From contig JAMOTD010000014.1 in NCBI GenBank assembly GCA_027068415.1, positions 1-64,000 on the forward strand: DNA of 64,000 nucleotides, written 5' to 3'. Numbering within the stretch: the stretch's first letter is position 1; every line of letters begins with the position of its first letter. Shown one piece after another: positions 1 to 9,344 of the stretch. The translations under genes were made by a program, and so were the position numbers. This DNA is from Desulfurobacteriaceae bacterium (GTDB lineage Bacteria; Aquificota; Aquificia; Desulfurobacteriales; Desulfurobacteriaceae). A model generated the notes under the pieces. The model ran no database searches. It worked only from the letters and a program-made list of their open reading frames with translations, and was not told where the DNA came from.

Positions 1-141
1 CCTGTTTAATCTCTTCTCATCTCTTTTAGAGAGATTCTGGAGTTTAAGCTGATAGACCCTCGGGACTTGACTTTTCCTACGCTGTTTGGTTGCACTTAAA
101 GTTTCTTTAATCTTTTGAGCTTTTTCTATCTTCATCTTCAT
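1..141 (-). CDS. Partial N-terminus of a probable TnpB/IS605 OrfB-family protein, running off the left edge
   Basis: Open minus frame from ATG at 141: MKMKIEKAQKIKETLSATKQRRKSQVPRVYQLKLQNLSKRDEKRLNR; the K/R-rich start followed by 'VYxLKL..LSKxxxxxLNR' resembles TnpB N-termini. Confidence 0.45.
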   Translation of the reverse strand, partial: MKMKIEKAQKIKETLSATKQRRKSQVPRVYQLKLQNLSKRDEKRLNR

Positions 142-177
142 TCTCTATTATAACCCCCCCCACCTCCCCTAATTCAT

Positions 178-197
178 CCCTGCTTTAAAAAGCAGGG
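178..197. repeat. Perfect 9-bp inverted repeat (CCCTGCTTT-AA-AAAGCAGGG), possible IS end hairpin or terminator
   Basis: Direct reading of sequence; lies just upstream of the partial TnpB-like ORF. Confidence 0.6.
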
Positions 198-277
198 CTT
201 TCTTAGCAACGTTTCGGTAAACCTGTCGTTGAAAGAGCCGATTCCGGGCGTTCCGGGGCTTACCACCGGGTAGGCCT

Positions 278-934
278 TCACTTTAAACTTCTAAGGAGTT
301 CCTCAATCCCCACTAAAGCCCTGCCGTCGGGGAGGATAAAGGTGGGGGTTGCGGTTATTCCGTATTTTTTGAGGACGTCCTGGGAGCTCCACACCCTTAA
401 CTTTCCCCAGTCGCACACCTTAAGGGGCTTTTCTGCTTTAAAAAACTCCTCTGCGCTCTTCTTCCGGCAGTAGGCGTCAACCGCCGCCTCAAACTCCTCC
501 CCCTCAAAGCCTACCGGGACGAAAATGAGGGTAAACCTCTCTGAGAGCTCCTCTATCTTCTCCCTGTTCTCGCTACACGCCCTACACAGGGGATTTGTCA
601 AAACTATCAGGGGCTCTCCCTTTCCCACCTTAAAGAGGGCCCTTTTGATTAGCTTTTCCCTATCCTTTTCCTCTATTACGACCTGAGGAACTTTCAGGAG
701 AATTCCTTCAATAACCAACTTTCTGTCTGCCGAGATGAAGAAGGTATCTCCGCTTTCGGTTTTAACTTTACATGCGTTAAACTGGGGAAGGGGCTTAACT
801 TCAACTGCCGCAACAACAGTCCCGGTAAGGCGGCTTAGGATTACTGAGGCCTCCTGAGGCGAGGGGCAACTTCCGTAGGCTCTTGAAAGGAGTGTTAAGG
901 AGAGTATTATTCCCGTTAAACTTTTTCTTCCCAT
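278..934 (-). CDS. Periplasmic thiol:disulfide interchange (DsbC/thioredoxin-fold) protein
   Basis: Signal peptide from MGRKSLTG; 'LTNPLCRACSENREKIEEL' CxxC motif; 'ITATPTFILPDGR' cis-Pro motif. Confidence 0.75.
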   Translation of the reverse strand: MGRKSLTGIILSLTLLSRAYGSCPSPQEASVILSRLTGTVVAAVEVKPLPQFNACKVKTESGDTFFISADRKLVIEGILLKVPQVVIEEKDREKLIKRALFKVGKGEPLIVLTNPLCRACSENREKIEELSERFTLIFVPVGFEGEEFEAAVDAYCRKKSAEEFFKAEKPLKVCDWGKLRVWSSQDVLKKYGITATPTFILPDGRALVGIEELLRSLK

Positions 935-962
935 AACCCCAATTTTACCCCAGGGAGGCTCT

Positions 963-1445
963 TTGGACAGGGATGAGCTTAAGAGGATAGAGAGGGAGCT
1001 CCACGCCATAGAGGAGACCGTAAGTCAGATAAGCGAGAGGCTGAAAGAGAGGAAAGAGTCATTCAAGTTCAGCGATTTTGTTCAAGAGGTTGCCGGAGCA
1101 GTTCTCCTTGCCTTTCCCTTTGCGGCCAACGCCGACATATGGGAGCTTGCAAAGGAAATCTCACTCTCCCACGCTCTCTTTATCCTCTTCCTCGTTGCGG
1201 TTGCCCTCTTCTTCGTTATTGAGTACTCAAACCTTGCCAACTTTAAAGTTCAGCACGTTGCGGGCTTCCTACCCCTGCGGCTCTTTACAATCCTAACAAT
1301 CTCCCTCACTGTCTCCGCCCTTGCCCTCGTTATCCTCGGGGTTTACCCCTCAATAATAAAAGAGGGGGAGTGGTTCTTTAAGGCGACAGTTCTGATTACC
1401 CTCTTTTCGGTTATAGGGAGCTTTGGCCTTGACGCCGCAAGGTGA
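963..1445 (+). CDS. Multi-pass membrane protein (TIGR02587/DUF2391-like)
   Basis: ORF with TTG start, coiled N-terminus and four hydrophobic segments. Confidence 0.6.
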   Translation: MDRDELKRIERELHAIEETVSQISERLKERKESFKFSDFVQEVAGAVLLAFPFAANADIWELAKEISLSHALFILFLVAVALFFVIEYSNLANFKVQHVAGFLPLRLFTILTISLTVSALALVILGVYPSIIKEGEWFFKATVLITLFSVIGSFGLDAAR

Positions 1446-1477
1446 TAAACTTTTTCAAAAAGGAAGGAGGTCTTTTG

Positions 1478-2206
1478 ATGTTTGAGGAGCTCAAAGGGGC
1501 TGTTGTCCTGATAACCGGAGGAACGAGGGGAATAGGAAGGGCAATCGCCGAGAGGTTCAAGGAGGTGGAGGCTACCGTTTACATAACCGGAACAAATCAG
1601 GAGAGAACCCTTAAGGCTGCCTCCGAAATAGGTGTAAACGGCGTTAAGATGGACGTCTCAGACAGGGAAGAGGTTAAGAGGGTAATTTCGGAGATAGTTG
1701 AAAAGGAAGGGAAAATAGACGTTTTGGTAAACAACGCCGGAATAACGAGGGATGCTCTCTTTATCAGGATGAAGGACGAGGACTGGGACGCCGTTATCAA
1801 CACAAACCTAAACGGAGTTTACAACGTTACCAGGGCGGTAGTCCCCTACATGGTTAAAAAGAGGAAGGGGGTGGTTATTAACATCTCCTCAGTCGTCGGT
1901 TTTACAGGGAACGTGGGGCAGGTTAACTACTCTGCCACCAAGTCTGCCCTAATCGGCTTTACCAAGTCCCTTGCAAAGGAGCTGGGAGGAAGGGGAATAA
2001 GGGTTAACGCGGTAGCTCCCGGCTACATAACTACCGATATGACAAAGGCAATTCCCGAGAAAATTAAAGCCGAGCTCTTAAAGTCAATACCTTTAAGGCG
2101 TGAGGGGGAGCCGAGGGAGGTTGCCGACGCCGTTCTCTTTTTGGCATCGGATATGGCTTCTTACGTTACCGGAACTACCCTTCACGTTAACGGTGGACTT
2201 TTTTAA
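1478..2206 (+). CDS. fabG: 3-oxoacyl-[ACP] reductase
   Basis: TGGTRGIGRAIA, NNAGITRD, YSATKSALIGFTKSLAKE; RBS aggaggt before ATG at 1478. Confidence 0.95.
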   Translation: MFEELKGAVVLITGGTRGIGRAIAERFKEVEATVYITGTNQERTLKAASEIGVNGVKMDVSDREEVKRVISEIVEKEGKIDVLVNNAGITRDALFIRMKDEDWDAVINTNLNGVYNVTRAVVPYMVKKRKGVVINISSVVGFTGNVGQVNYSATKSALIGFTKSLAKELGGRGIRVNAVAPGYITTDMTKAIPEKIKAELLKSIPLRREGEPREVADAVLFLASDMASYVTGTTLHVNGGLF

Positions 2207-2247
2207 CTCTTTTCTTATAATTCCAGACTGATAAATCACCAGGGAGG

Positions 2248-2487
2248 TTGACCATGGAAAACATTGAGCAGAAGGTAAAAGAGATTGTAGCAGATAGACT
2301 CGGCGTTGACCCCGATGAGGTTACTCCTGAGGCTTCATTTATTGAAGACCTTGGAGCCGACTCTCTTGATACCGTTGAGCTTGTTATGGCCCTTGAAGAG
2401 GAGTTCGGGATTGAGATTCCCGACGAGGATGCAGAGAAAATCCAGACTGTAGGCGACGCAATAGAGTACATTCAGAAGCACCTTTAA
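2248..2487 (+). CDS. acpP: Acyl carrier protein
   Basis: [38 protein letters not shown]. Confidence 0.98.
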   Translation: MTMENIEQKVKEIVADRLGVDPDEVTPEASFIEDLGADSLDTVELVMALEEEFGIEIPDEDAEKIQTVGDAIEYIQKHL

Positions 2488-2514
2488 GCCTTTAATTACC
2501 TTTGATTTTCCATA

Positions 2515-2545
2515 CGCCCCCTTTAAAGGGGGCTTTTTTATTTGA
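2515..2545 (+). terminator. Rho-independent terminator after acpP
   Basis: GCCCCCTTTAAAGGGGGC followed by TTTTTTATTT. Confidence 0.85.
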
Positions 2546-2611
2546 CCTTCCTCATTTTTTCTTTCCATTCCCTCTCTTAACTTTAGTTCAAACCCCCCTT
2601 TAGGAGGAGAA

Positions 2612-3034
2612 ATGGCGCTGATAGAAAAGAGGGAGCTCCCCTTAGTCGGCTATCAGGGAATGAACCTCGTTCACGAGAGGGAGCTTGACTATTTAAATTC
2701 CCTCTACGATGCCGTTGTTGAGGGCAGGAGCGATGAGGAGATTGACAGGCTCTTTGAAGAGTTCTTAAGGGACGTGAGGGAGCACTTCGCCTACGAGGAA
2801 GACCTTATGAGGAAGAGCCACTTCTTTGCCTACGAGTGCCACTCGGGAGAGCACAGTAGAGTTCTTGAGGAGCTTGAGGCCGTTAAGAAGAGGTGGCAGA
2901 ATGAGAGAGACAGGGAGTTTTTAAAAAGGTATTTTAAGGAGACCTTCAAGCCTTGGATTACCGAGCACATCCTGACGATGGATACCGTTACCGCCCAGTG
3001 GTTAAATAGGGTTATGGCCGGGTTTACCTACTAA
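2612..3034 (+). CDS. Hemerythrin-like metal-binding protein
   Basis: H..E pattern 'VREHFAYEEDLM', 'CHSGEHSRVLEEL', 'WITEHILTMD'. Confidence 0.85.
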   Translation: MALIEKRELPLVGYQGMNLVHERELDYLNSLYDAVVEGRSDEEIDRLFEEFLRDVREHFAYEEDLMRKSHFFAYECHSGEHSRVLEELEAVKKRWQNERDREFLKRYFKETFKPWITEHILTMDTVTAQWLNRVMAGFTY

Positions 3035-3373
3035 GTTGACAACCGCCACGGCGTAATCCCTCTCGTGGGAGATTGAGAAGAGGACTTCCACCCCGCTCCC
3101 CCCTTCAACCTCAACTCTCATCTCCCTTCCCCCGCCTATAACCCTTATCTTTGAAAGGTTGAGCTCCACCCCTATCCGGCCGAAAGCCTTGATAACCGCC
3201 TCTTTGAGGGCAAACCGGGCGGCGAGGCACCCGGGGAGCTCCCCCTTCCTCTTCCTAAAGCAGTAGTCAACCCCCTCGGGGAAGAGCCTCTTTATCAGCT
3301 TCTCGCCGTAGCGGTTGTGGAGCTCCCCGAACCTCTTAACCGAGACTACGTCAACCCCGACGGCCAGCAGCAC
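3002..3373 (-). CDS. acpS: Holo-[acyl-carrier-protein] synthase
   Basis: VGVDVVSVKRF, ARFALKEAVIKAFG, SISHERDYAVAVV. Confidence 0.92.
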   Translation of the reverse strand: MLLAVGVDVVSVKRFGELHNRYGEKLIKRLFPEGVDYCFRKRKGELPGCLAARFALKEAVIKAFGRIGVELNLSKIRVIGGGREMRVEVEGGSGVEVLFSISHERDYAVAVVNLVGKPGHNPI

Positions 3374-3377
3374 TTTC

Positions 3378-4109
3378 CTACCCGTTTATCAGCTTAATCA
3401 TCTTCTCCACCGCCTCTTTCATTCCCAAAAGGATTGCGTTTGCAACTATTGAGTGGCCGATGTTCAGCTCCTCAATTTCGGGGATTTCCGCAACCCTCTT
3501 GACGTTCTTGTAGGTTAAACCGTGGCCGGCGTAAACTTTGAGACCTACCTCCTTTGCAGCCTTTGCTGCCCTCTTTAACCTCTCAAGCTCCTTTTCAACA
3601 TCCTCCTCGTCGTTCCTTGCAAAGGCCTCTGCGTAAGCTCCGGTGTGGAGTTCCACCGCATCTGCCCCTACCTCGGCTGCCGCCTTTATCTGCTCCTCAT
3701 CGGGGTCTATGAAGACGTTTACCGTAATTCCTGCCCCCTTTAACTCCTTAACTGCCCTCTCAACCTTCTCCCTGTTACCGATAACGTCAAGCCCCCCTTC
3801 TGTCGTAACCTCCTCCCTCTTTTCGGGAACCAGGGTTACCTGATGGGGCTTAACCTCCTTCGCAATTCCTATCATCTCGTCAGTAACTGCCATCTCAAGG
3901 TTTACCCTGCTGTGGATTAGCTCTTTAATCAGCTTTAAGTCCCTCTCGTTTACGTGTCTTCTGTCCTCCCTCACGTGGAGGGTTATCTGGTCGGCCCCTG
4001 CAAGGTCTGCAATTACTGCCGCGTGGACGGGGTCGGGCTCAAAGGTCCTCCTTGCGTTCCTTACTGTTGCAACGTGGTCTATGTTCACACCGAGCCTTAT
4101 TCTCCTCAT
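3378..4109 (-). CDS. pdxJ: Pyridoxine 5'-phosphate synthase
   Basis: [48 protein letters not shown]. Confidence 0.97.
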   Translation of the reverse strand: MRRIRLGVNIDHVATVRNARRTFEPDPVHAAVIADLAGADQITLHVREDRRHVNERDLKLIKELIHSRVNLEMAVTDEMIGIAKEVKPHQVTLVPEKREEVTTEGGLDVIGNREKVERAVKELKGAGITVNVFIDPDEEQIKAAAEVGADAVELHTGAYAEAFARNDEEDVEKELERLKRAAKAAKEVGLKVYAGHGLTYKNVKRVAEIPEIEELNIGHSIVANAILLGMKEAVEKMIKLING

Positions 4110-4146
4110 CTTATCCTCCTTAAGGTTCCTGATATAAAATTATCCC

Positions 4147-4476
4147 ATGCTCCGCTCAGGATTTACCCTTATTGAGGTTCTCGTTGCAGTTGCCGTTATA
4201 GGCTTTGCCTTCGGCGCCTTTTTAATCCTTGCCGGAAGGACGGCCCAGTCAACAGACGAGCTTTTGAAGACCACCCTCTCAACTGTTGCCGCCCACAACG
4301 CCCTCAACGAGGCGGTTTACGGGGGCAAAACCTTTACCGGTAAGGAGGTTAACCTCTTTAACTACGCAATTAAGGTCAATCAGGACTTTGAGGAGCTTAT
4401 GGGTTATAGGGTCGTTAAAGTAGGGGCTGGAACGCCCGATAAGGGGGTTCTTGTTGAGCTTTACGAGGTTAGATAG
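4147..4476 (+). CDS. Type II secretion/type IV pilus pseudopilin (GspI-like)
   Basis: Prepilin peptidase motif SGFTLIEVLVAVAVIGFAFGA. Confidence 0.75.
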   Translation: MLRSGFTLIEVLVAVAVIGFAFGAFLILAGRTAQSTDELLKTTLSTVAAHNALNEAVYGGKTFTGKEVNLFNYAIKVNQDFEELMGYRVVKVGAGTPDKGVLVELYEVR

Positions 4477-5008
4477 GGGATTTACCCTTATAGAGCTCCT
4501 AATTGCCGTTGCCCTCTCGGCCTTCGTTTTGGTAGTCTCCTACCAGTTCTTTAACGTTATTGAGCGCTCCGGCAGGTTTGCCGTTGAGAGCTCGGAGCTC
4601 CAGAGCTCCGTTCCTCCGCTCTTTTACTCTCTCTTAAAGGACTTTGAGTCTATAAATCAGAGGTACGGGGGCTTTACGGTTGAGAGGGACCTTGACGGCA
4701 AGCTGAAGTCTATTGAGTTCTTTACCGAGGACTGCTGCTACTTTAAGGGAATTTGCCGAGTAAAGTACTGGTTCTACGAGAGCCCCTCGGGGAAGAGGTT
4801 TTTAATAAGGAGCGAAATGAGGATAAACTCAACCTCCCCCTACGGGATTGAGGTTCCAGTCTCGTTTAAGGTTAAGTCCTTTGAGGTTTATAGGCTCTCA
4901 GGAGGTGACTGGGTTAAGATGGGCTCGGGAAGGGGCGATTTAATAAAGCTGGTGATTGGGTTTAAAGGGGGAGGGGAGCTCCCCCTCGTCTTTAAAATCA
5001 GAACCTGA
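4451..5008 (+). CDS. Pseudopilin (GspJ-like)
   Basis: Prepilin motif DRGFTLIELLIAVALSAFVLVVSY. Confidence 0.75.
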   Translation: MLSFTRLDRGFTLIELLIAVALSAFVLVVSYQFFNVIERSGRFAVESSELQSSVPPLFYSLLKDFESINQRYGGFTVERDLDGKLKSIEFFTEDCCYFKGICRVKYWFYESPSGKRFLIRSEMRINSTSPYGIEVPVSFKVKSFEVYRLSGGDWVKMGSGRGDLIKLVIGFKGGGELPLVFKIRT

Positions 5009-5948
5009 ACATCTGGCTGATTGACTCTCCGTAGTGAATTCTCCTGATTGCCTCCGAGAGCATTCCCGCAACGGTCAGAACTTTAACTCCCTCAAATTCC
5101 TCCTGAAGGGGAATCGTGTCGGTTATAACAACCTCCTTGATGTAGCCCTCCTTAACGGCTCCCCTTAACCTCTCTATCGCCGGGCCGGAGAAGACGGGGT
5201 GGGTGCAGGCGGCGTAAACTTCGGTGGCTCCCCTTTCCTTAATGGCCTTTGCGGCATTGACGATTGTTCCGGCGGTGTCAATTATGTCGTCAATTATTAC
5301 CGCCCTCTTACCCTCTACCTCTCCGATTATGTTCATTACCTCGCTGACGTTGGGCCTCGGTCTCCTCTTGTCAATTATCGCTATCGGGGAGTTCAGGACT
5401 TTTGCAAAGTTCCTCGCCCTTGCAACCCCTCCTATGTCTGGGGAGACGACGACGGTATCCTCCCCGCCCATTCCCAGCGACAGGAAGTAGTCGGTTAGAA
5501 CGGGGCGGGCCTCAAGGTGGTCAACGGGGATGTCAAAGAAGCCCTCAACCTGCTTTGCATGAAGGTCAATTACTACAACGTGATTTACTCCCGAAGCCAT
5601 TATGATGTCGGCAAGGAGCTTTGCGCTAATCGGGTCTCTTGGGTTTACTTTCCTGTCCTGCCTTCCGTAGGCGTAGTAGGGAATTACGGCGGTAATCCTG
5701 CCGGCCGAAGCCCTTTTGAGGGCGTCTGCAATGAGAAGGAGCTCCATTATGTTGTCGTTTGCAGGCCTGCACAGGGACTGAATAATAAAGACATCACAGT
5801 CCCTCACGCTTTCGTTTATTACTACCTGAATTTCGCCGTCGCTGAACCTTCCCACCGTTACGTCTGCAAGGGGAATTCCGAGGTTTGCCGAGACCTTCCT
5901 GGCAAGCTCGGGGTTTGCAGTTCCCGTTATGAGCTTTACCTGTTTCAT
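4998..5948 (-). CDS. prs: Ribose-phosphate pyrophosphokinase
   Basis: VGRFSDGEIQVVINESVRDCDVFIIQS; PYYAYGRQDRK; AVIIDDIIDTAGT. Confidence 0.98.
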   Translation of the reverse strand: MKQVKLITGTANPELARKVSANLGIPLADVTVGRFSDGEIQVVINESVRDCDVFIIQSLCRPANDNIMELLLIADALKRASAGRITAVIPYYAYGRQDRKVNPRDPISAKLLADIIMASGVNHVVVIDLHAKQVEGFFDIPVDHLEARPVLTDYFLSLGMGGEDTVVVSPDIGGVARARNFAKVLNSPIAIIDKRRPRPNVSEVMNIIGEVEGKRAVIIDDIIDTAGTIVNAAKAIKERGATEVYAACTHPVFSGPAIERLRGAVKEGYIKEVVITDTIPLQEEFEGVKVLTVAGMLSEAIRRIHYGESISQMFRF

Positions 5949-5960
5949 CTTTCCTCTCCC

Positions 5961-6623
5961 CTATTCAAACTGGTTTAGTTTCTTTAAAAACTCCTTAACG
6001 TTCTTTTCCGGCTCTCCCTTAAAGATTGCCGAGCCCGCAACAATTGCCCTTGCACCCGCCTTTAAAACCCTCTCAACGTTATCTACCTTAATCCCTCCGT
6101 CAACCTCAATTATCAGCTCCGGATTTAGTTCAAGGGAGAGCTCCTTCAGCTTCTCAATCTTCCTTACAGAGCTCTCAATGAACTTCTGACCCCCGAAGCC
6201 CGGGTTAACCGACATTACCAGAACGAAGTCAAGGTAAGGGAGAATCTCCTCTAAGAGAGAAACTGGAGTTGAGGGATTTATTGCTATTCCCGCCTTTGCT
6301 CCCAGCTCCTTAATCTGTGTTGCAATACGGTGGTGGTGGACTGCCGCCTCAAAGTGGAAAGAGACCCAGTCTGCCCCCGCCTTTATGAAGTCGGGGATGT
6401 ACTTTTCCGGCTCAACAATCATCAGGTGGACGTCAAGGGGGAGTTCCGTACACCTCTTTAGGGCCTCAACGACCGGAATTCCGACGGTTATGTTGGGGAC
6501 GAACCGGCCGTCCATAACGTCAACGTGGAGGAGGTGAGCTCCGGCCTTCTCAACTTTCCTAACTTCCGATTTAAGGTTTCCGAAGTCTGCAGAGAGAATG
6601 GAGGGGGCAAGGAGAGGTTTCAT
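5961..6623 (-). CDS. rpe: Ribulose-phosphate 3-epimerase
   Basis: [42 protein letters not shown]. Confidence 0.98.
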   Translation of the reverse strand: MKPLLAPSILSADFGNLKSEVRKVEKAGAHLLHVDVMDGRFVPNITVGIPVVEALKRCTELPLDVHLMIVEPEKYIPDFIKAGADWVSFHFEAAVHHHRIATQIKELGAKAGIAINPSTPVSLLEEILPYLDFVLVMSVNPGFGGQKFIESSVRKIEKLKELSLELNPELIIEVDGGIKVDNVERVLKAGARAIVAGSAIFKGEPEKNVKEFLKKLNQFE

Positions 6624-6670
6624 CTGAACTCCTCCAAAGTGGCTTGGCCAATTGTAGCAGAGGGAAGGGA

Positions 6671-6703
6671 ATAAAAAAAGGAGGGGGGAGAGCTCCCCCT
6701 CCT
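6671..6703 (-). terminator. Rho-independent terminator for the cytochrome gene
   Basis: Minus strand GGAGGGGGAGCTCTCCCCCCTCC followed by TTTTTTTATT. Confidence 0.75.
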
Positions 6704-6725
6704 ATCGGGGTTAGGGGTTGAGGAA

Positions 6726-9209
6726 TTAGGCCTTCCTTTTTCTTCTCAGGAGGAAGAGGGAAGAGACGGTAATGAGGAACGAGAGAATTCCTGATGTTCC
6801 TCCCGCAGTTGCCATTGAACAGCCGCCTCCTCCGCCGCCGCTTGAAGTCTCTTCCTCTTGGGCGGTTGTTGTCTCCTCCTGCTCGGTAGTTGTTGGGGTT
6901 GTCTCCCCTTCGGGGGCGGGATAGCCGGCCTTTACCATTTCTTCTTGAACGAAGTCGGCAAACTCAGCTTCGGTGGGAACTCTGTCAACTTTTTTATCAA
7001 AGTAAGAGGAGCTCTCAACCTCCGGGTCGTAGGCGAAGTAGAGGGGGGTCTTCTGGGTAAAGAGGGGGCCGGTTAAGACTGAGTCGCTCCTGTTGGCGTG
7101 ACAGTCGGCACAGTCAAGGGCTTCGCCTGCGTACTTGATGTTGTGGCTCATTCCGAAGGCGTCGGCGGTAGTTACCAGCTTGATTTCAATACCGCTCTTA
7201 CCGGTTGCACCCTCAATAATCTTCTTGAGGGTAGCTATTGCGGCGTCAACCTCTTTCTTTGTGTTGATTTCGGGGTCACCGTCCTTATCAAGGGTTCCGT
7301 CGCCGTCTTTATCGTAGAGTCCCGTATCGTCTGTAATCTGAACGTCAACACCCTCGTCGTAAGCGCCGTTGAGGTTTACGTCAATGTAGTTGGGAGTTGC
7401 TCTCCACAGTGCCCAGTTTCCGCTGTTAAGGTCTTCGTCTTCCGCAATTACAGAGTTCTTCTTAACCTTCATAGAAAGAACCTTTATGGGTTGGCCCGTT
7501 TCAGGGTCAACTGCTCCGTCAACCCTTTTCGGTTTTCCGGTTTCCGGGTCAAGCTCAACAATTATGTACTTTGTAGGTAGGTTCTTATCAAGTTTAAAGG
7601 CCTTCGCAAGGTAGCGGGCAAATACCGGCTTAAACTCCCCTGAGGAGTTATCCTCAAAGAGGAGAACTCCCATCGCGTTTGCGGGCTTATACTTCCAGAT
7701 TACCTTGCCGGTGTTGAAGTCCCTTTCAGGGAAGAGGGCGATATCCTCCCACTTACCGTTAACCGGGTCGCCGTAGAGGTAGCCGTGCTTATCAAGGCCG
7801 ACTACTGCACTGCTGGTGCCGGCAGCTCCGTTAAATGCCAGCATCGGTAGTGTCCAATCCACCAGTTTAACCCTAAAGAAGTACTTCTTTCCTATGTGGC
7901 ACGTTGTACAGGCAATTTTTTCAAGGTGTTTGTCGGTATAGCTGGGAGGTCCGAATATTCCGTCATGGATAGTCTTTGCGTCGTGACAGTTTGTACAGCT
8001 GGCACTTCCTGAAAGCTGACTCCACATAACACCGAAGGCCGGACCCGCGTTGCCTTTTGCAAAATCGTGAGAGGGAACCAGAACCGAAGAGGATGGGTAG
8101 TAACCGGTTCCGACGTACTCGTGTTTTACCGGAGCGTGGCAGTCTGTACATCCTTTACCGTTCTCTTTGTGAACGTCGTAGTTCTTGCTCCCCTCACCAA
8201 ACTGCCACACAAGGGCTTCTTTCATACCGTCGGGGTGTTTAAACTTGGGGTCCTTTGCTGCTAATAAGAAGTCTAAGCCGTTAATTTTTCCATCGTTATT
8301 AAAGTCCTCAAACTGGAAGACTCCGTGGCAGTGGCCGCAGGAGAAGTCGCTCTTCCCTATGATGTTATCGCCGATAAGGTCGTTTCCGCTAAAGAGGCTT
8401 GAATCGTAGTTTATTTCGCCCGTATCCTTATTAACAGTTCCTAAAAGTCCACCGAGAGTGTCTGAGGCTGCAAAGTAGTGTTTACCGGTTAACTTGCCTA
8501 AGAGAGAGAGCCTGAACGTGAGAGTTCCCTTTGCTGCCTGGTCAATTCCGCTCTCAAGGGCCTTCTTTGAGTGGCAGTAGAAGCAGGCCGGCGCCATTGT
8601 GTTGTTAATCTTCTGGCCGTTTACGTCAACTTTCCACTCAAAAGGGACGAACTTCTTCTCTGTCTTACTCCAGGTTGCGTAGTCGCCGGGAACTTTTCCT
8701 GCGTCAAACTCGGCCTGAATGTCCGAAAGGCTCTTTTGGTAAAGGAAATTGTCCTGCCTGTCCTTCTCCATGGGGCCGCCGCCGGGGTGGCACATTCCGC
8801 ATTTACCGGCGTAGTCGGGGGTTGTAAGGTCTACAAGACCGGGGTTGTCTCCCTCTTCAGGCGCCAACTGGCGGTAGGCGGGGGGTCAGAGCTTACCGTA
8901 CATACCCTTGTCAAGGTCTGTCAGCTTCTCGGGAAGGCCGTGGGTGAACTCCTTGTCCCCGTACTTCTCGTAGTACTTCTTGTAGACGTCGGCAGAGAGG
9001 ATTGCCAGCCTTCCCTGCTGGAAGTGGTAGGCCGTTGCGATGAAGTCAACGTCGTGGCAGCCGCTACAGCTCTGCCTTACGTCCACCGGCAGTTTACTCT
9101 CAACTACCGGGTTTCCGAATTGGTCTTTGAGGGTTACATCTGTGTGGCCGAAAGCATTTAGAGATGACAGTAGTATGAAGCCGAGGGCCACTTTCAGGCG
9201 GGTTCTCAT
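6726..9209 (-). CDS. Octaheme c-type cytochrome interrupted by one in-frame TGA (8886-8888); candidate selenoprotein with C-terminal sorting signal
   Basis: ORFs 8886..9209 and 6726..8867 are in the same frame. Eight CxxCH motifs: CSGCH upstream of TGA; CGMCH, CFYCH, CGHCH, CTDCH, CTNCH, CTTCH, CADCH downstream. Signal peptide only on the upstream part; C-terminus GGGGGGCS-TM-RRKRKA. Confidence 0.8.
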
Positions 9210-9344
9210 CTTCCCCTCCTAATACTTTTGGTTTCTAACAATAATTTAGCACAATTTTAGATATTTCGCAATAAATTTAATTAGAGAATTCTGAAGAATA
9301 TTTATTAAATAACGATAATTTTATTTGTAGAATCTGATAAAATT

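Noticed and set aside
5517-5978. 153-aa plus-strand ORF opposite prs
   Set aside because: Antisense to prs, low-complexity translation, no RBS evidence.
7098-7580. 160-aa plus-strand ORF inside the cytochrome region (also 8571..9161 and others)
   Set aside because: Antisense shadow ORFs of a strongly supported heme-motif-rich gene; no recognisable protein features.
6726-8867. 713-aa ORF as an independent gene starting at TTG
   Set aside because: No signal peptide for a periplasmic multiheme protein and same frame as the upstream heme-containing ORF; treated as one gene with in-frame UGA.
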